In this document: positions 24,785-34,421 of the stretch, one piece after another
Numbering within the stretch: the stretch's first letter is position 1
Layout of the letters: each line of letters opens with the position of its first letter
From: Bradyrhizobium cenepequi
GTDB taxonomy: Bacteria > Pseudomonadota > Alphaproteobacteria > Rhizobiales > Xanthobacteraceae
DNA length: 64,000 nucleotides
Direction of reading: 5' to 3'
NCBI RefSeq assembly: GCF_020329485.1
Contig: NZ_JAGKJI010000022.1
Location: forward strand, 120,279-184,278
Translations under genes and position numbers: made by a program
The notes under the pieces: model-generated
What the model saw: the letters and a program-made list of their open reading frames with translations, nothing else
What the model was told of the DNA's origin: nothing
Databases searched by the model: none

Positions 24785-24797
24785 TCTGTTGTCCCGC

Positions 24798-27161
24798 TCA
24801 ATGGAAGCTGGTGGTGATCGGGGCGTTGGTCGAGGTCGTGGCGATGCTGCCGCGCAATTTCGATCGCAGCTCTTCGGCCACGACGTGAGCGTCGGAGCCG
24901 TCACGGATGATTTGCGGACGGATGAAGATGATCAGTTCGGTGCGCTGGGTGTTGTTGCTCTGGTGTCCGAAGGCATCGCCAAGGCCTGGAATCTGGTCAA
25001 GCACGGGAATCGCGCTGCGGGTGCCGTTCTGCTGTTCGCTGATCAGGCCCGCCAGCAGCACGGTCTGACCGTTTGCCACCGAGATCTGGCTCTTCACCCG
25101 TCGCTCCGACACCGTCGGCGTCAGGCTGTTGGCGCTTGCCGCGGGCACGTTGCTGATCTCCTGTTCGACGTCGAGCCGGACATTGCCGTTGACGCTGATG
25201 CGCGGCGAAACCCGCAGGATGATGCCGGTGTTGCGATAGTCGATGGTGTTGACGACGGTATTGTTCGTCGTCAACACCGTCGCACTTCCGGTCGACACCG
25301 GCACGACGTCGCCGACCTGCAGCGTCGCTACCTGGTTGTTGATCACCACCAGCGACGGATTGGAGAGCACCTTGACGCTGGTGACTGCATGCAGCGCATC
25401 GAGGATCAGGCTGGGCTGGGTTTCAGAGCCGATCAGGAAGTTGAAGCCGGGGAAGGCCCGATTGATGAAGGCATTGGTGACCGATCCAGCGACAGTGGCT
25501 GCGCCCGTCGTCGGGTCGACGATTGTCGTAGGCGCTGCGGAGGCCGGGGTCTGGGTGTTGAGGATGGAGCCCGTGTTCGGCTTCAACCCGACATTCTGGC
25601 TCGTCAGATAGGATTGGACGCCATAGGCTAAGGTGTTGTTCAGCGTAACCTCGGCAATCGTCGCATCGATCGCGACCTGCAACTGCGGCTGGTCGATCTG
25701 GACCAACGTCGCTTCGATGATCCGGTAGTTCGCCTGGTCGGCGTAGATCAAGAGCGTGTTGTTGACGGTGTCGGGCGTGATCCGCACGTCCTGCATCATC
25801 GGCTGGCCGTTTCCAGAACCGCGGCCGCTATCGAGCGGAGCGCCACCGCCGTTTTGATTGGGATTGGCCGGCTGCGCACCAGGCCCGCCGTTTCCGCCGA
25901 GGCCGGACGCGCCAGCCATTCCCATGTTGCCGCGAGAGGCAAAGCCGCCATTTGTGTTCGCCCCCAAGTTGCCGTTGAGCGACAGCCGATCCGCAGCACT
26001 TGAACTCGCCGCGATTCCTGACCCCGGCGCGATCTGGCTGTCGGCACTCTCGGTCAGGCTTGACGACGATCCGCCGAGGAACATATCCGTCAGCACCCGC
26101 GCGATCTGGCGGGCATCGCCGAACTTCACGCGATAAACGTGGACCGTGGTCCGCGCCGTATCGTTTCGATCAAGACGCTTGATCCAGGTCGCGGCCGTGC
26201 GAAGCATCTCCGGCTTCTTCGTCACAACCAGCACCGCGTTGAGACGGGCGATCGGCAGGAACTTGATGATGTTCTGACTGAGGCCGTTCTCGCCGGAATC
26301 GACGATCTTCTCCATCTCGGCGATGATGGGCGCGGGCGAGCCGCTCGAGATCGGGAATATGCCGACGGATTGGCCACGCATCCAGTCAACGTCGAAGCTG
26401 AGCACCGTATCGACCGCGGTGCGGCGTTCAGCGCCGGTTCCCTGAATCAGAATGAGGTTTCGCGTCGTATCGGCGCGCACCGCGCCGGCCTTGGTGGCGA
26501 AGCTGTCCATCAGCTTCAGCAGCGTTTGCGCCGACACATATTGTAATGGCACGACGGAGACGCCGAACCCGGGTTCGGGATTGCCGCTCGCCGTGTCGAC
26601 CCGGCCTCCGCCGACCGCGTCGCCAAGTGGCGTGAGCCGATAGCCGGTCGTATCGCGAAGCAGCACGACGCCGCTCAATCTCAAGGCATTCTCCAGCACG
26701 AACACGATGTCCGACTTCGGCACCGGACGGACCGACACCAGGCTCACGGTGCCCTGCACCCGCGGGTCGATGGTGTAACCCACCTGCAGTATGTCGCCGA
26801 GGACGACCTTGGCGACCGTCGCAACCGGTGTGTTCTCAAAGTTCAGATCGAAGCCGTTGCCATTCGCTGTCGGCTGCAGCCGCTCATCCGACACGGCCGT
26901 GACTTCGGATCCCTCATACATTGCCGCGCGAACGCCGCCACCCTGAGCGCCACCAGCGGCCAAGGCGTTCACCGGTTGCGATTGCCGTGGCAACAGATCA
27001 AGCGAGCGCACCTTGTCGGAGATGTCGACCTGCGCCGTATCCACGCCTCCGACCGTTGCGGAATTGCAGGATGCCAGCAGCCCCAGCGAAAACAAAACAA
27101 AGGCGGCGCCGATGCCGCCACGAATCCGTTGGTAGCGGCCCAGCTTGCCTACGCGCACCAT
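24798..27161 (-). CDS. gspD: Type II secretion system secretin
   Basis: Outer-membrane channel of the type II secretion system, 787 residues. The lipobox LLASC places the lipidated cysteine at 32, so the protein may target itself to the outer membrane. N0-N3 domains come first (VVLGDILQVGYTIDPRVQGT; QYVSAQTLLKLMDSF; RTTVHVYRVKFGDARQIARV). N3 is broken by a long Ser/Gly/Asn-rich insert (about 370-465). The secretin core holds VKVLSNPSLVVINNQVATLQ and VLLAGLISEQQNGTRSAIPV plus ELIIFIRPQIIRD. It is divergent from gspE, and the 300-bp gap between them must carry both promoters. Confidence 0.95.
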   Translation of the reverse strand: MVRVGKLGRYQRIRGGIGAAFVLFSLGLLASCNSATVGGVDTAQVDISDKVRSLDLLPRQSQPVNALAAGGAQGGGVRAAMYEGSEVTAVSDERLQPTANGNGFDLNFENTPVATVAKVVLGDILQVGYTIDPRVQGTVSLVSVRPVPKSDIVFVLENALRLSGVVLLRDTTGYRLTPLGDAVGGGRVDTASGNPEPGFGVSVVPLQYVSAQTLLKLMDSFATKAGAVRADTTRNLILIQGTGAERRTAVDTVLSFDVDWMRGQSVGIFPISSGSPAPIIAEMEKIVDSGENGLSQNIIKFLPIARLNAVLVVTKKPEMLRTAATWIKRLDRNDTARTTVHVYRVKFGDARQIARVLTDMFLGGSSSSLTESADSQIAPGSGIAASSSAADRLSLNGNLGANTNGGFASRGNMGMAGASGLGGNGGPGAQPANPNQNGGGAPLDSGRGSGNGQPMMQDVRITPDTVNNTLLIYADQANYRIIEATLVQIDQPQLQVAIDATIAEVTLNNTLAYGVQSYLTSQNVGLKPNTGSILNTQTPASAAPTTIVDPTTGAATVAGSVTNAFINRAFPGFNFLIGSETQPSLILDALHAVTSVKVLSNPSLVVINNQVATLQVGDVVPVSTGSATVLTTNNTVVNTIDYRNTGIILRVSPRISVNGNVRLDVEQEISNVPAASANSLTPTVSERRVKSQISVANGQTVLLAGLISEQQNGTRSAIPVLDQIPGLGDAFGHQSNNTQRTELIIFIRPQIIRDGSDAHVVAEELRSKLRGSIATTSTNAPITTSFH

Positions 27162-27461
27162 AAGTCCTTGCCGTTTCCGACTGGAGGATGTTCGACGATC
27201 AGCCCCTGCCCCAGAAATTATTAGCGAGTGAACATGACAAAAATAAATTGATTACATGATTGTCGGCCGGTTAGCATTCTGCGACGTACGCCGAAGCATG
27301 AAGGCATGAAGAAAAGCGAGACCAGTCATTCGGGAAAGTCCGGTCTCGACGTTCTCGAACACTCAGCACGCGCTGCCTTCGTATGCCTGTCATACTTCGG
27401 ATCGATAACAACACGCCTGACGTCTGCGCTGCTCCAAACCAATGTGACGGAAGAAGACGAA
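27162..27461. promoter_or_regulatory. Divergent promoter region of the T2SS
   Basis: 300 bp between the starts of gspD (leftward) and gspE (rightward). It contains the most AT-rich patch of the locus (about 27215-27260, ACAAAAATAAATTGATTACATG). No operator could be identified. An open frame extends gspE to 27306, but that part does not resemble GspE. Confidence 0.45.
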
Positions 27462-29141
27462 ATGGCCAGCGATCGGTCCTCGCAATTCGTCGACTACCTC
27501 CGTCAGAACAAGCATTTGACGCCCGCTGAGGAAAAGGCGGACGGCGCGGGACAGGGCGGCTCCGACCGCCGTCACCAAAAGCTCTGGGAGATCACCAATC
27601 TCTCGCCCGCCGAGTTTGCCGACGAGGCTGCCTGCTTTTTCGGACTCGGCCGCGTGACCCTGCAGGAGATGATGTCGGCTGCGCCGCTCGGGGCGTCGTT
27701 CTCGCAGCGCTTTCTGCGCGAGACCATGGTCTATCCGTGCACCACATCCGATGGCGCGATGACGCTCGCGGTCGTCGATCCGACCGATCAGGCGACGCAA
27801 CGCGCGGCGCAGATCGTGCTCGGCACCGCCGTCGCGATCAAGGTCGCAACCTCGGAAGACATTGCCGTCGTCCTGGATCAACGAGTGCACGTCGAGGACA
27901 CGGATGCCGCCGGACCGGTGGCAACGCTGCCGCGCGAGGACGACATCGAGAGCCTGCGCGATCTTGCAAGTGGCGCCCCGGTGGTCCGCGCGGTCAATGA
28001 TCTCATTGAAAAGGCTGTCGAACTTCGCGCCAGTGATATCCATATCGAGCCGTTTCTCTCCGGCCTCGTGGTCCGCCTGCGCATCGACGGCCTGCTGAGG
28101 CCGGTGGCAGCGCTATCCGGCGTGCTGCCGCAAGCCGTCATCTCCCGCATCAAGATCATCGCCAATCTCAACATCGCCGAGCGCAGGCTGCCCCAGGATG
28201 GCGCGGCGCGGTTGCGGGCAGGACGTTCCGACATCGATATCCGCGTCGCGATCATGCCGATGCAACACGGCGAATCGGCCGTCATTCGCATCCTGCCGAA
28301 GGATCGCGGGCTGCTGGTCGTGGAAAAACTGGGATTCTCGGCAGCAGACGAAAGCAAGCTGCGGCGGCTGCTCGCGTTGCCGCACGGCATGATCGTCATC
28401 ACCGGTCCGACCGGAAGCGGCAAGACGACGACACTTGCGACGATCCTCTCGATCCTCAACGAGCCGACGCGCAAGATCCTGACCATCGAAGATCCGGTCG
28501 AGTATGAAATCCCGGGTGTCAATCAATCCCAGGTCAAGCCCGCGATCGGCCTGACGTTTGCCACTGCCTTGCGCTCATTCGTCCGGCAGGACCCTGACGT
28601 CATCATGGTCGGGGAAATCAGAGATTCCGAGACCGCGCATGTTGCGGTCCATGCGGCTCTCACCGGCCATCTGGTGCTGACAACGTTGCATACCGAGACG
28701 GCGGCTGCTGCGGTGCCGCGACTGCTCGACCTCGGCGTTGAGAGCTATCTGCTGCGCTCGGTCCTGCGTGGCGTGATTGCGCAGCGTCTTGTCCGGCAAC
28801 TCTGTGAACGCTGCAAATCGGGACGGACGCTTGGCCCTTCCGATTTCGCCGAGGATCCGCGGCTTGCCGCGTTCGGGTTCCGCGCCGGTGAAACGATCCA
28901 GGAACCGTGCGGGTGCGAACGCTGCAGCGGCGCCGGCTATCGGGGGCGGCTTGGCGTTTTCGAACTGCTCGAAATCTCCAACGAACTGCGTGAACTGATC
29001 GGGGAGAAGACCGACGGACTGAAGATCGATGCAACTGCGATTCGTGCAGGTATGACTACAATGCTCGACGACGGCATCGCCAAATGCCGCGCCGGGCTGA
29101 CGTCGCCTGCGGAAATTCTCCGTGTCACGACCATGCGGTGA
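27462..29141 (+). CDS. gspE: Type II secretion system ATPase
   Basis: Hexameric cytoplasmic ATPase that powers pseudopilus assembly. From ATG 27462 (GGAAGAAGACGAA before it) the protein has 559 residues. Walker A GPTGSGKTT is at about 315-323, the Asp box is ILTIEDPVEY, Walker B is DVIMVGEIRD and the His box is GHLVLTTLHTETA. A zinc-binding tetracysteine is present (C448, C451 and C485, C488; LCERC ... CGCERC), as in classical GspE. It starts the ten-gene gspE-N operon. Confidence 0.96.
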   Translation: MASDRSSQFVDYLRQNKHLTPAEEKADGAGQGGSDRRHQKLWEITNLSPAEFADEAACFFGLGRVTLQEMMSAAPLGASFSQRFLRETMVYPCTTSDGAMTLAVVDPTDQATQRAAQIVLGTAVAIKVATSEDIAVVLDQRVHVEDTDAAGPVATLPREDDIESLRDLASGAPVVRAVNDLIEKAVELRASDIHIEPFLSGLVVRLRIDGLLRPVAALSGVLPQAVISRIKIIANLNIAERRLPQDGAARLRAGRSDIDIRVAIMPMQHGESAVIRILPKDRGLLVVEKLGFSAADESKLRRLLALPHGMIVITGPTGSGKTTTLATILSILNEPTRKILTIEDPVEYEIPGVNQSQVKPAIGLTFATALRSFVRQDPDVIMVGEIRDSETAHVAVHAALTGHLVLTTLHTETAAAAVPRLLDLGVESYLLRSVLRGVIAQRLVRQLCERCKSGRTLGPSDFAEDPRLAAFGFRAGETIQEPCGCERCSGAGYRGRLGVFELLEISNELRELIGEKTDGLKIDATAIRAGMTTMLDDGIAKCRAGLTSPAEILRVTTMR

Positions 29142-29145
29142 CCAC

Positions 29146-30357
29146 GTGCCGAATTTCCGCTACCGCGCCCTGACCCAGAACGGCGAGATCGTGAACGGCA
29201 CGATCAGTGCACCGACAGCCGCCGAGGTCGCGCGCCGGATCGAATATCTGCGGCTCTTGCCGATCGAAACCATCGAAGACAAGCGGGCTTCTCACAGTTC
29301 GGCAGGCTTCGGCTTGTTCGGCCGGCCGAGCGCCGCCGAGATCACCACGTTCACGCGCGACCTCGCGCTGCTGCTCAAGGCCGGCGCCCGCCTCGACGAT
29401 GCGCTTGAACTGCTGTCGGGTGATGCAGATGTCGGACGGATGCGCCCCGTGGTGGCGAAGATGCGAGCGGCGCTGCTTGCCGGCGGGAGTTTCGCCGATG
29501 CGGCGGCAGATCATCCGGCGTTGTTTCCACCGATGTATGGCGCCTTGGTGCGCGTCGGCGAAGTCTCCGGCACACTCGATTCCGTGCTCGAAATGCTCGG
29601 CGCAGAGCGCGCGCGTTCCGAACAGATGCGGCGGAAACTCACGGATGCCATGCAGTATCCCGCCTTCGTACTGATCGCGGCCTCGGGCGTGATGCTGTTC
29701 TTTCTGCTGTTCGTGCTGCCGCAATTCTCGACCGTGCTCGGGGATTTCGGCGCCAAGTCCGATACGGCGCTCGCCACCTTCATCCAGCTATCCGATTTCC
29801 TGCGCGCCAATGCGACGGCCGCCATGTTGATCTCGGCTGCTGTCATCGCAATCGTTTGGTGGCTGTTGCGCCAGGCAAGCGTGCGCGCGGCAATGGTGAA
29901 CGCGTTATCGCAGCTGCCCCTGATCGGCAACATCTTTCAATTCTATCGCGCCAGCCTGTTCTGCCGCAATCTCGGTGTCCTGCTCGGCAGCGGCGTCAAT
30001 CTCACGGCTACCTTGCGTATCTTGGTTGACATCATGGCGGTGACGGGCAGCGAAGCAAGCTGGACGGCGGCTTCCGACCGCGTCCGGCATGGCGGAAAAT
30101 TGTCTGAGGCCCTTGCCGTCGCCAACAGCCTGCCACCGATGGCGGTCCGCATGCTTCGGTTGGGTGAAGAAACCGGGCAGCTGCCGGTGCTGGCGGGACG
30201 GGTCGCCGAATTCTACGAAGCAAAATTGCAGCGCAGCCTTGATCGCATCGTCGGCATCGTCGGACCGCTTGCGATCATCACGATCAGCACGGTCGTCGGC
30301 GGATTGATCGTATCCGTCATGACGGCGCTGCTGTCGGTCACGCAACTTGTCGGCTAG
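29146..30357 (+). CDS. gspF: Type II secretion system inner-membrane platform protein
   Basis: Polytopic platform protein of 403 residues. The GTG at 29146 is preferred since NFRYRALTQNGEIVNGTI is the canonical N-terminus and lies 4 bp after the gspE stop; an ATG 24 bases earlier would overlap gspE. Two GspF repeats are present, FTRDLALLLKAGARLDDALELL and FCRNLGVLLGSGVNLTATLRIL, with helices around 180-200, 225-245 and at the C-terminus (IITISTVVGGLIVSVMTALL). Confidence 0.95.
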   Translation: MPNFRYRALTQNGEIVNGTISAPTAAEVARRIEYLRLLPIETIEDKRASHSSAGFGLFGRPSAAEITTFTRDLALLLKAGARLDDALELLSGDADVGRMRPVVAKMRAALLAGGSFADAAADHPALFPPMYGALVRVGEVSGTLDSVLEMLGAERARSEQMRRKLTDAMQYPAFVLIAASGVMLFFLLFVLPQFSTVLGDFGAKSDTALATFIQLSDFLRANATAAMLISAAVIAIVWWLLRQASVRAAMVNALSQLPLIGNIFQFYRASLFCRNLGVLLGSGVNLTATLRILVDIMAVTGSEASWTAASDRVRHGGKLSEALAVANSLPPMAVRMLRLGEETGQLPVLAGRVAEFYEAKLQRSLDRIVGIVGPLAIITISTVVGGLIVSVMTALLSVTQLVG

Positions 30358-30372
30358 AGCAAGGGTTACATC

Positions 30373-30888
30373 ATGATTTCGCTCAAGAGCATCGCTGAAT
30401 TGCTCGTCACCCGCCTCACACACCGGAGCGCCCGTGAGAGAAGCGGGCACGCCTATCTCGGTCAAGAGGGCTTCACGCTGGTCGAAATGCTGGTCGTGAT
30501 CGCCATCATCGGCCTGATCATGGGCTTGATCGGCCCGCGCGTGCTCAATTATCTCAGCGAGTCCAAGGTCAAGGCCGCCCGCATCCAGCTGCAGAGTTTT
30601 TCGAGTGCGCTCGACCTATTCTATCTCGATGCCGGACGGTTTCCTTCGAGCGCGGAGGGGCTTGCCGGGCTGGTGCAGCGGACGCCGGGGCTTGCCGCGT
30701 GGAATGGGCCGTATCTGAAGGGCGGCAACGTCCCGAAGGATCCCTGGAATCACGCCTATGTTTATCGGTCGCCCGGCGAGCACGGTCCCTATGACATCGT
30801 CTCCTATGGCGCCGATGGCCAGGAGGGCGGCAGCGGCAATTCCGCCGACATTTCTCTTGAGAAGACGACAGCCTCCCGAGATGAATGA
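30373..30888 (+). CDS. gspG: Major pseudopilin
   Basis: Main subunit of the pseudopilus piston. The prepilin site is G33/F34 in GFTLVEMLVVIAIIGLIMG with E38 as the +5 glutamate. The leader of 33 residues is unusually long. The C-terminal domain has FPSSAEGLAGLV, LKGGNVPKDPWNHAYVYRSP and the calcium-loop-like YGADGQEGGSGNSADI, all typical for GspG. It overlaps gspH by 8 bases. Confidence 0.95.
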   Translation: MISLKSIAELLVTRLTHRSARERSGHAYLGQEGFTLVEMLVVIAIIGLIMGLIGPRVLNYLSESKVKAARIQLQSFSSALDLFYLDAGRFPSSAEGLAGLVQRTPGLAAWNGPYLKGGNVPKDPWNHAYVYRSPGEHGPYDIVSYGADGQEGGSGNSADISLEKTTASRDE

Positions 30889-31345
30889 CGTCACGCAGCG
30901 CGGCTTCACCCTGCTGGAGATGGTGTGTGTGCTCGCCATCATCGCATTGCTGGCTGCCGTGCTGCTGCCATTCATTCCACGCCAGACGTCACGGTCGCGG
31001 TTGCAGGCCTACGCGTTGCAGGCCGCGACGCTCCTGAAAGCGGATCGCAATGCGGCGATCAACCGCAATACCAGCATCGCGACGCTGGTCGACGCGCCGA
31101 GCCGCGTGATCCATTCCGGGTCGTCGCGATCGACGGTCCGCATTCCCGAGGACGTTCGCTTCGATGCGCTGTTGCCGCAAACCTGCCAACGGCGGGCGGC
31201 GCTGTCGACCATTCGCTTCTTCGCCAATGGCAGCTCATGTGGCGGATCCATCGCGCTGACGCGGCTCGACGCCGGCTATGAGATCCGCGTCAACTGGCTC
31301 ACCGGAAGGGTCGAGGTCGTTTCCCGTGACAACGCCACCAACTGA
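30881..31345 (+). CDS. gspH: Minor pseudopilin GspH
   Basis: Minor pseudopilin of 154 residues. The short leader is cut at G8/F9 (RGFTLLEMVCVLAIIALLAAV, E13 as +5 glutamate). The globular part ends with GGSIALTRLDAGYEIRVNWL, matching GspH/FimT. Start ATG 30881 lies inside the end of gspG. Confidence 0.9.
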   Translation: MNDVTQRGFTLLEMVCVLAIIALLAAVLLPFIPRQTSRSRLQAYALQAATLLKADRNAAINRNTSIATLVDAPSRVIHSGSSRSTVRIPEDVRFDALLPQTCQRRAALSTIRFFANGSSCGGSIALTRLDAGYEIRVNWLTGRVEVVSRDNATN

Positions 31346-31730
31346 TCGCCCCGACGCAGGCTTTACAATCATCGAAGTGCTGGTGGCGCTGGCGGTGGTG
31401 GCCGTCTCCATCGTCGCGATCGGCACCGTCATGGCCGGCAACATGCGCGGCGTGCGCGCATTGGAGCAGCACGTGGCGCTGATGCAGGCGGCGCGGACCG
31501 TGATGACGGTTGGCGTTCCGCCCCGCGCGGAATTGCAGCAGGGCACCTCGACGGGCCAGGCCGACGGCTACCGCTGGACCATCGACGTCAGTCCGCTCGG
31601 CGGCGATTGGACCGTTCCAGGCGCCAATGTGCCGTGGACGCCCGAACTGGTGAGGATTCGTGTCCGGTCGCCCACTGGTGCGCTATCCGATATTCGGACC
31701 GTGCGCTTGATGCCGAGGCCATCCGAATGA
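31326..31730 (+). CDS. gspI: Minor pseudopilin GspI
   Basis: Minor pseudopilin, 134 residues from GTG 31326, overlapping gspH by 20 bases. The cleavage site is G12/F13 in GFTIIEVLVALAVVAVSIVA with E17. The ATG at 31278 would give a much longer leader and deeper overlap, so the GTG is preferred, though not proven. The C-terminal part VRIRVRSPTGALSDIRTVRL is typical. Confidence 0.87.
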   Translation: MTTPPTDRPDAGFTIIEVLVALAVVAVSIVAIGTVMAGNMRGVRALEQHVALMQAARTVMTVGVPPRAELQQGTSTGQADGYRWTIDVSPLGGDWTVPGANVPWTPELVRIRVRSPTGALSDIRTVRLMPRPSE

Positions 31731-32437
31731 GCCCAGCATTGGTCAGGCAGCGCGCGCACGAGCGCGGATTTACGCTGATAGAGACCATCGTCGCGCTGGC
31801 GCTGATGGGGCTATTGCTGTCGGCGCTCGCGAGCATCACCGCGCAGTGGCTGCCGAACTGGAACAGGGGATTTGGTCGGATCCAGCGCAGCGAACTGACC
31901 GGCATCGCGCTCGAGCGGATTGCCGCGGACCTGGCCGCGGCTGAGTTTGTTCCCGCCAACCGCGACTCGCGCCGTCCGCTGTTCGACGGATCGGAGTTGT
32001 CCGTCACGTTCGTGCGAACGTCGGTGGGTCCGAACGCCGGGCCGGGGCTCGATGTCGTGCGGCTCGGTGAAACCAGGGAGCGCGGCGAGTTCGTCACGGT
32101 TCGGTCGCGGGCCCGCTTCACGCCGCTGCCCGTTGGGTTGTCGCTGTCGGAGCAAACGCATCTCGGCGATCCCGTGGTGCTGCTGCGCGCGCCGTTTCGC
32201 CTGTCATTCGCCTATGCCGGTCCCGATCACATCTGGAAAAGCACCTGGCGAAACGCCGACCGCCTACCGGCCATGATCAAGCTGACGGTGCGCGACGGCG
32301 CGAGCCAACGCGTGCTGTCGGTCTCGACGATCGCGCCGGTTCATGTCCAATTGCCGAGCGATTGTACGAAGCCGAACGCCAAATGCGACGACAACAAGGA
32401 CAGCGCGCCAGGCGCTGCCGAGCCAGGGAGGACGTGA
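31727..32437 (+). CDS. gspJ: Minor pseudopilin GspJ
   Basis: Minor pseudopilin of 236 residues, larger than H and I as expected for J. Leader cut at G14/F15 (RGFTLIETIVALALMGLLLS, E19). ATG 31727 overlaps the gspI stop as ATGA. The C-terminus ends in a Lys/Asp/Asn-rich tail. Confidence 0.9.
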   Translation: MSPALVRQRAHERGFTLIETIVALALMGLLLSALASITAQWLPNWNRGFGRIQRSELTGIALERIAADLAAAEFVPANRDSRRPLFDGSELSVTFVRTSVGPNAGPGLDVVRLGETRERGEFVTVRSRARFTPLPVGLSLSEQTHLGDPVVLLRAPFRLSFAYAGPDHIWKSTWRNADRLPAMIKLTVRDGASQRVLSVSTIAPVHVQLPSDCTKPNAKCDDNKDSAPGAAEPGRT

Positions 32438-33351
32438 TGGCAGCGATCGGCGCATGCAAATCCTCAGGCGAACGCGGCTTTGTCATTGTCGCGGTGCTTT
32501 GGATCCTGGCGGCGCTGGCATCCCTGGCAATGGTCTTTGCAGCTTATTTGTCAGCGTCCACGCGGGCGATCGCGGTCAACGAGACCGCGCTGCAGACCGA
32601 AGCACTGGTATCCGCCAGCCTCGAACTGACCGCCTACCAACTGGCGCTGGCGGACGAATCTGCGAAGCCTCAGCGCGGAGCCTTTCACTTCCGCATGGAT
32701 GATGCGAGTGTCCAGGTCGCCTTTACATCGGAGGCTGCCCGCGTCGATCTGAATCTCGCTCCCAACGAGATGTTGGCCGGCCTGTTTGCCTCGCTGGGCG
32801 CCAGCAAGGACGCGGCAATCGAATATGCGAATCGGGTCGTCGGCTGGCGAACCCGGCCCGTTCCCGGCAACGCTAACGAGGAGGAGGCGCGTTACAATTC
32901 GGTCGGCTATTCGCCGCGGCAGGCTCCGTTTACCCATGTCAATGAATTGGCGCTGGTCGTCGGCCTGCCGGCGGCGTTGGTGGAGCGTGCACTGCCTTTC
33001 GTCACGGTGTTCAACGGATCTCCCGATGTCGATCCGGCAATCGCGGCGCCGGAAGTCATCGAGGCCATGCCCGACAAGTCTGCGAACAAGCAAGATCCGT
33101 TCGGAGGTGGTTCGGCTTCGGTGAACGCCGCGCGGCCGGCGTCGCAACCGTCCGATTCAGCGAAGACCGATGCGTCGACGGCGAAGAGCCCTTGTTACCG
33201 CGTCGAGACCACGATCCACTTTCGCAATGGCCGCCGCACCACCTCGGAGGTCGTGATCGCCATGGGCGACGAGGTTGAGCCCTACCGGGTGCTGTCCTGG
33301 CAGGATGACATCGCACCGCGAAATGCCGTTTCGCGTCGCGGGAGCACTTGA
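32437..33351 (+). CDS. gspK: Minor pseudopilin GspK
   Basis: Large minor pseudopilin that caps the tip complex with I and J, 304 residues. The N-terminus RGFVIVAVLWILAALASLAM is cut after G14 and lacks the +5 glutamate, which is the known exception for GspK. The body holds RVDLNLAPNEMLAGLFASLG and FTHVNELALVVGLPAALVER, with a Ser/Ala/Lys-rich insert near 240-265. It overlaps gspJ by one base (TGATG). Confidence 0.9.
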   Translation: MAAIGACKSSGERGFVIVAVLWILAALASLAMVFAAYLSASTRAIAVNETALQTEALVSASLELTAYQLALADESAKPQRGAFHFRMDDASVQVAFTSEAARVDLNLAPNEMLAGLFASLGASKDAAIEYANRVVGWRTRPVPGNANEEEARYNSVGYSPRQAPFTHVNELALVVGLPAALVERALPFVTVFNGSPDVDPAIAAPEVIEAMPDKSANKQDPFGGGSASVNAARPASQPSDSAKTDASTAKSPCYRVETTIHFRNGRRTTSEVVIAMGDEVEPYRVLSWQDDIAPRNAVSRRGST

Positions 33352-34421
33352 TGACAATGATCGTGCAAACCAGGCAATGGTTCGAGCAATGGATCGCGGC
33401 GGTTTCTGGTGCGGTCGACAGCATTACGGATCGGTTGGTGCGCCAGCGCCGCATCCAGCTCGACGAGAATGCGGACGGCACATTCACCGCCAGCATGAAG
33501 GCATCAAAAGACAGTCGCGCTCCGACAGTTCTCTCCTTCCGGATGCGGCACGGCACGCCGGAGCCGCCGCTGCCAGCGCAGTGGAGTGCCGCCTTCAAGG
33601 GCAGCCGTGTCGAGGTGCAATTGCCGCCCGACCATGTCATGACTCGTCTGCTCGACTTCCCAAGGCAGGCGGCTGACTTTCTCGATGGCATGATTCGTTC
33701 GCAGGTCGACCGCCTGACGCCATGGGGCGCGGGCGAGGCGGTGTTCGGCTGGAGTTCGCCGGCTCCAATCGCTGACGACCGGATCGAAGTCGCCTTCAGC
33801 GCCACCTCGGCGTCGCAAGTCGATCCGTTGGTGCAGTTGGCCGAACGGCTGGGCGCTGCTTCCGTTGCGATCCATGCGCCAGCGGCGGGCGGCGGCGCGC
33901 TGGTTCAGGTGAAGCTGCTCGACAAGCGGCTCCGCAGTGTGGCGGGACCAAATGTGCCGCGCTCGTTGCGCGTCGCCCTGATCTTGACGGGCGTCGCCGC
34001 CGCTGCGTCGTTGTTTCTGAGCATCTATCTCGGCGGATCGCTGCAATCCGAGCAGGAGGATGTCCAGCGGCAGATTTTGCAGCGCCGTGCGGCATTGCGG
34101 GTTGACGCCAATGGCGTGGCATCCGGGATCGGTCTATTGGCAAAGCGCAAGCAGACCACGCCGTCGAGCGTGATGGTGCTGGAAGCGCTCTCGCACGTGC
34201 TGCCGGACACGACCTATGTGACGGAGCTGCGCATCGAAGGCGACAAGGTGCAGGTTGTGGGCATGACCCAGGACGCGCCATCGCTCATCCGCTTGATGGA
34301 ACAGTCGCCGCAGTTCACCCGCGCCACGTTTTTTGCGCCGACCACCCGTGCGGCGAACGAGTCTGGCGAGCGCTTTCACGTCGAGGCAAATATATCAGCC
34401 TATTTCGGATCCGGCTCATGA
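33351..34421 (+). CDS. gspL: T2SS protein GspL (PilN-like C-terminal domain)
   Basis: Inner-membrane linker between GspE and the periplasmic platform, 356 residues. A cytoplasmic actin-like part is followed by one helix (RVALILTGVAAAASLFLSIYL, about 215-235) and a periplasmic ferredoxin-like domain of the PilN type (VLEALSHVLPDTTYVTELRI, MTQDAPSLIRLMEQSPQF). ATG 33351 shares a base with the gspK stop. Confidence 0.85.
   Translation: MTMIVQTRQWFEQWIAAVSGAVDSITDRLVRQRRIQLDENADGTFTASMKASKDSRAPTVLSFRMRHGTPEPPLPAQWSAAFKGSRVEVQLPPDHVMTRLLDFPRQAADFLDGMIRSQVDRLTPWGAGEAVFGWSSPAPIADDRIEVAFSATSASQVDPLVQLAERLGAASVAIHAPAAGGGALVQVKLLDKRLRSVAGPNVPRSLRVALILTGVAAAASLFLSIYLGGSLQSEQEDVQRQILQRRAALRVDANGVASGIGLLAKRKQTTPSSVMVLEALSHVLPDTTYVTELRIEGDKVQVVGMTQDAPSLIRLMEQSPQFTRATFFAPTTRAANESGERFHVEANISAYFGSGS

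Noticed and set aside
27306..27461. Longer GspE starting at 27306
   Set aside because: The extra 52 residues do not resemble GspE, and a good ribosome site precedes ATG 27462.
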